DNA of 5,816 nt from contig JAHXIM010000170.1 of NCBI GenBank assembly GCA_025655635.1, positions 1 through 5,816 of the forward strand, in the 5' to 3' direction. Below, in pieces: positions 5,582 through 5,816 of the stretch (positions are counted from its first letter, which is position 1; each line of letters begins with the position of its first letter). Source of the DNA: a gamma proteobacterium symbiont of Lucinoma myriamae (GTDB lineage Bacteria; Pseudomonadota; Gammaproteobacteria; GRL18). Both the position numbers and the translations under genes were made by a program. The notes below the pieces were generated by a model that was given only the letters and a program-made list of their open reading frames with translations, did no database searches and was not told the origin of the DNA.

Positions 5582-5816
5582 ATGAGTCATTATTTAACAC
5601 GAATTTTTGAATTATTGTTTTTACCTCCTGGACTTTTCATCATATTATTATTGATGAGTATTATTTTTATTAAAAACATGAAATTGTTAAAAGTCCTTTT
5701 ATTGCTGCAGGTTTTATTGATTTATAGTTTAACCTAAAAAACGCAGTAGCCCATGCAACGACATAATATCCAGCACCAAACTTCTCATAATTGAACTGTT
5801 TTTCTCTAGGCTGGAG
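5582..5816 (+). pseudogene. YdcF/ElyC-like (DUF218) membrane protein, N-terminus only, apparently decayed
   Basis: An ATG at 5582 with a fair ribosome site (AAAGAAG ending at 5574, seven bases upstream) opens a 51-codon frame ending in TAA at 5735-5737. The peptide begins MSHYLTRIFELLFLPPGLFI. Two hydrophobic segments follow (residues 9-30 and 34-50), the arrangement I know from YdcF/ElyC-family proteins, inner-membrane proteins linked in E. coli to envelope precursor metabolism. Inserting one T at about 5735 would extend the peptide with LKNAVAHATT, as expected after the second segment, but another TAA follows at 5764-5766. Beyond this, Tyr-Pro-Ala codons hint at the usual EQYPAL stretch, but with stops. 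I infer a pseudogene or a poorly resolved edge. The alternative is a genuine 51-residue double-spanning membrane peptide. The DUF218 catalytic domain itself lies outside or is lost. Confidence 0.5.

Noticed and set aside
3895..5590. Several open frames of 65-80 codons on both strands within topB
   Set aside because: They overlap the conserved topoisomerase frame, lack recognisable motifs and behave as shadows of the real coding sequence.
5623..5629. Strong AGGAGGT ribosome site on the minus strand for a topB start at GTG 5600
   Set aside because: It lies 22 bases from the GTG, too far for initiation, and is explained as the complement of the Leu-Pro-Pro codons of the opposing membrane-protein gene.

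Overview
The window looks like a chromosomal stretch from an AT-rich proteobacterium, most likely a gammaproteobacterium. I base this on the E. coli-like core of the topoisomerase III, the YdcF-like N-terminus with its Leu-Pro-Pro-Gly motif, and the PAS-GGDEF-EAL signalling architecture. This is inference from remembered family sequences; no search was run. No rRNA, tRNA, CRISPR array, insertion sequence or phage gene is visible.

Layout: (1) Positions 1-1779, plus strand, hold the 3' part of a cyclic-di-GMP signalling gene (coiled coil, Cys-rich PAS, GGDEF, EAL). It enters from beyond the left edge and is broken by two opposite single-base indels, near 613-615 and 1630-1632. (2) After a 62-base gap comes an intact, somewhat divergent pyruvate kinase (1842-3293, plus). 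(3) A 99-base gap between convergent genes carries an inverted repeat across the pyk stop and a short, clear relic of a second EAL domain. (4) An intact topoisomerase III gene with a C-terminal zinc ribbon lies on the minus strand (3393 to about 5537). (5) Head-to-head with it, a YdcF/ElyC-like (DUF218) membrane-protein gene starts at 5582 on the plus strand. It hits a stop after 51 codons and appears decayed up to the right edge.

The genes do not form an obvious pathway: a glycolytic enzyme, a DNA topoisomerase, a second-messenger enzyme and an envelope protein sit side by side. The strongest theme is the contrast between two intact housekeeping-type genes (about 3.6 kb with no disruption) and the surrounding broken or relic genes. 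This fits either ongoing gene loss or uncorrected homopolymer indel errors, and read-level data would separate the two. I found no convincing previously undescribed system. The points most worth a second look are the Cys-rich PAS domain, the unusual pyruvate kinase active-site residues, the EAL relic and the topB start region.
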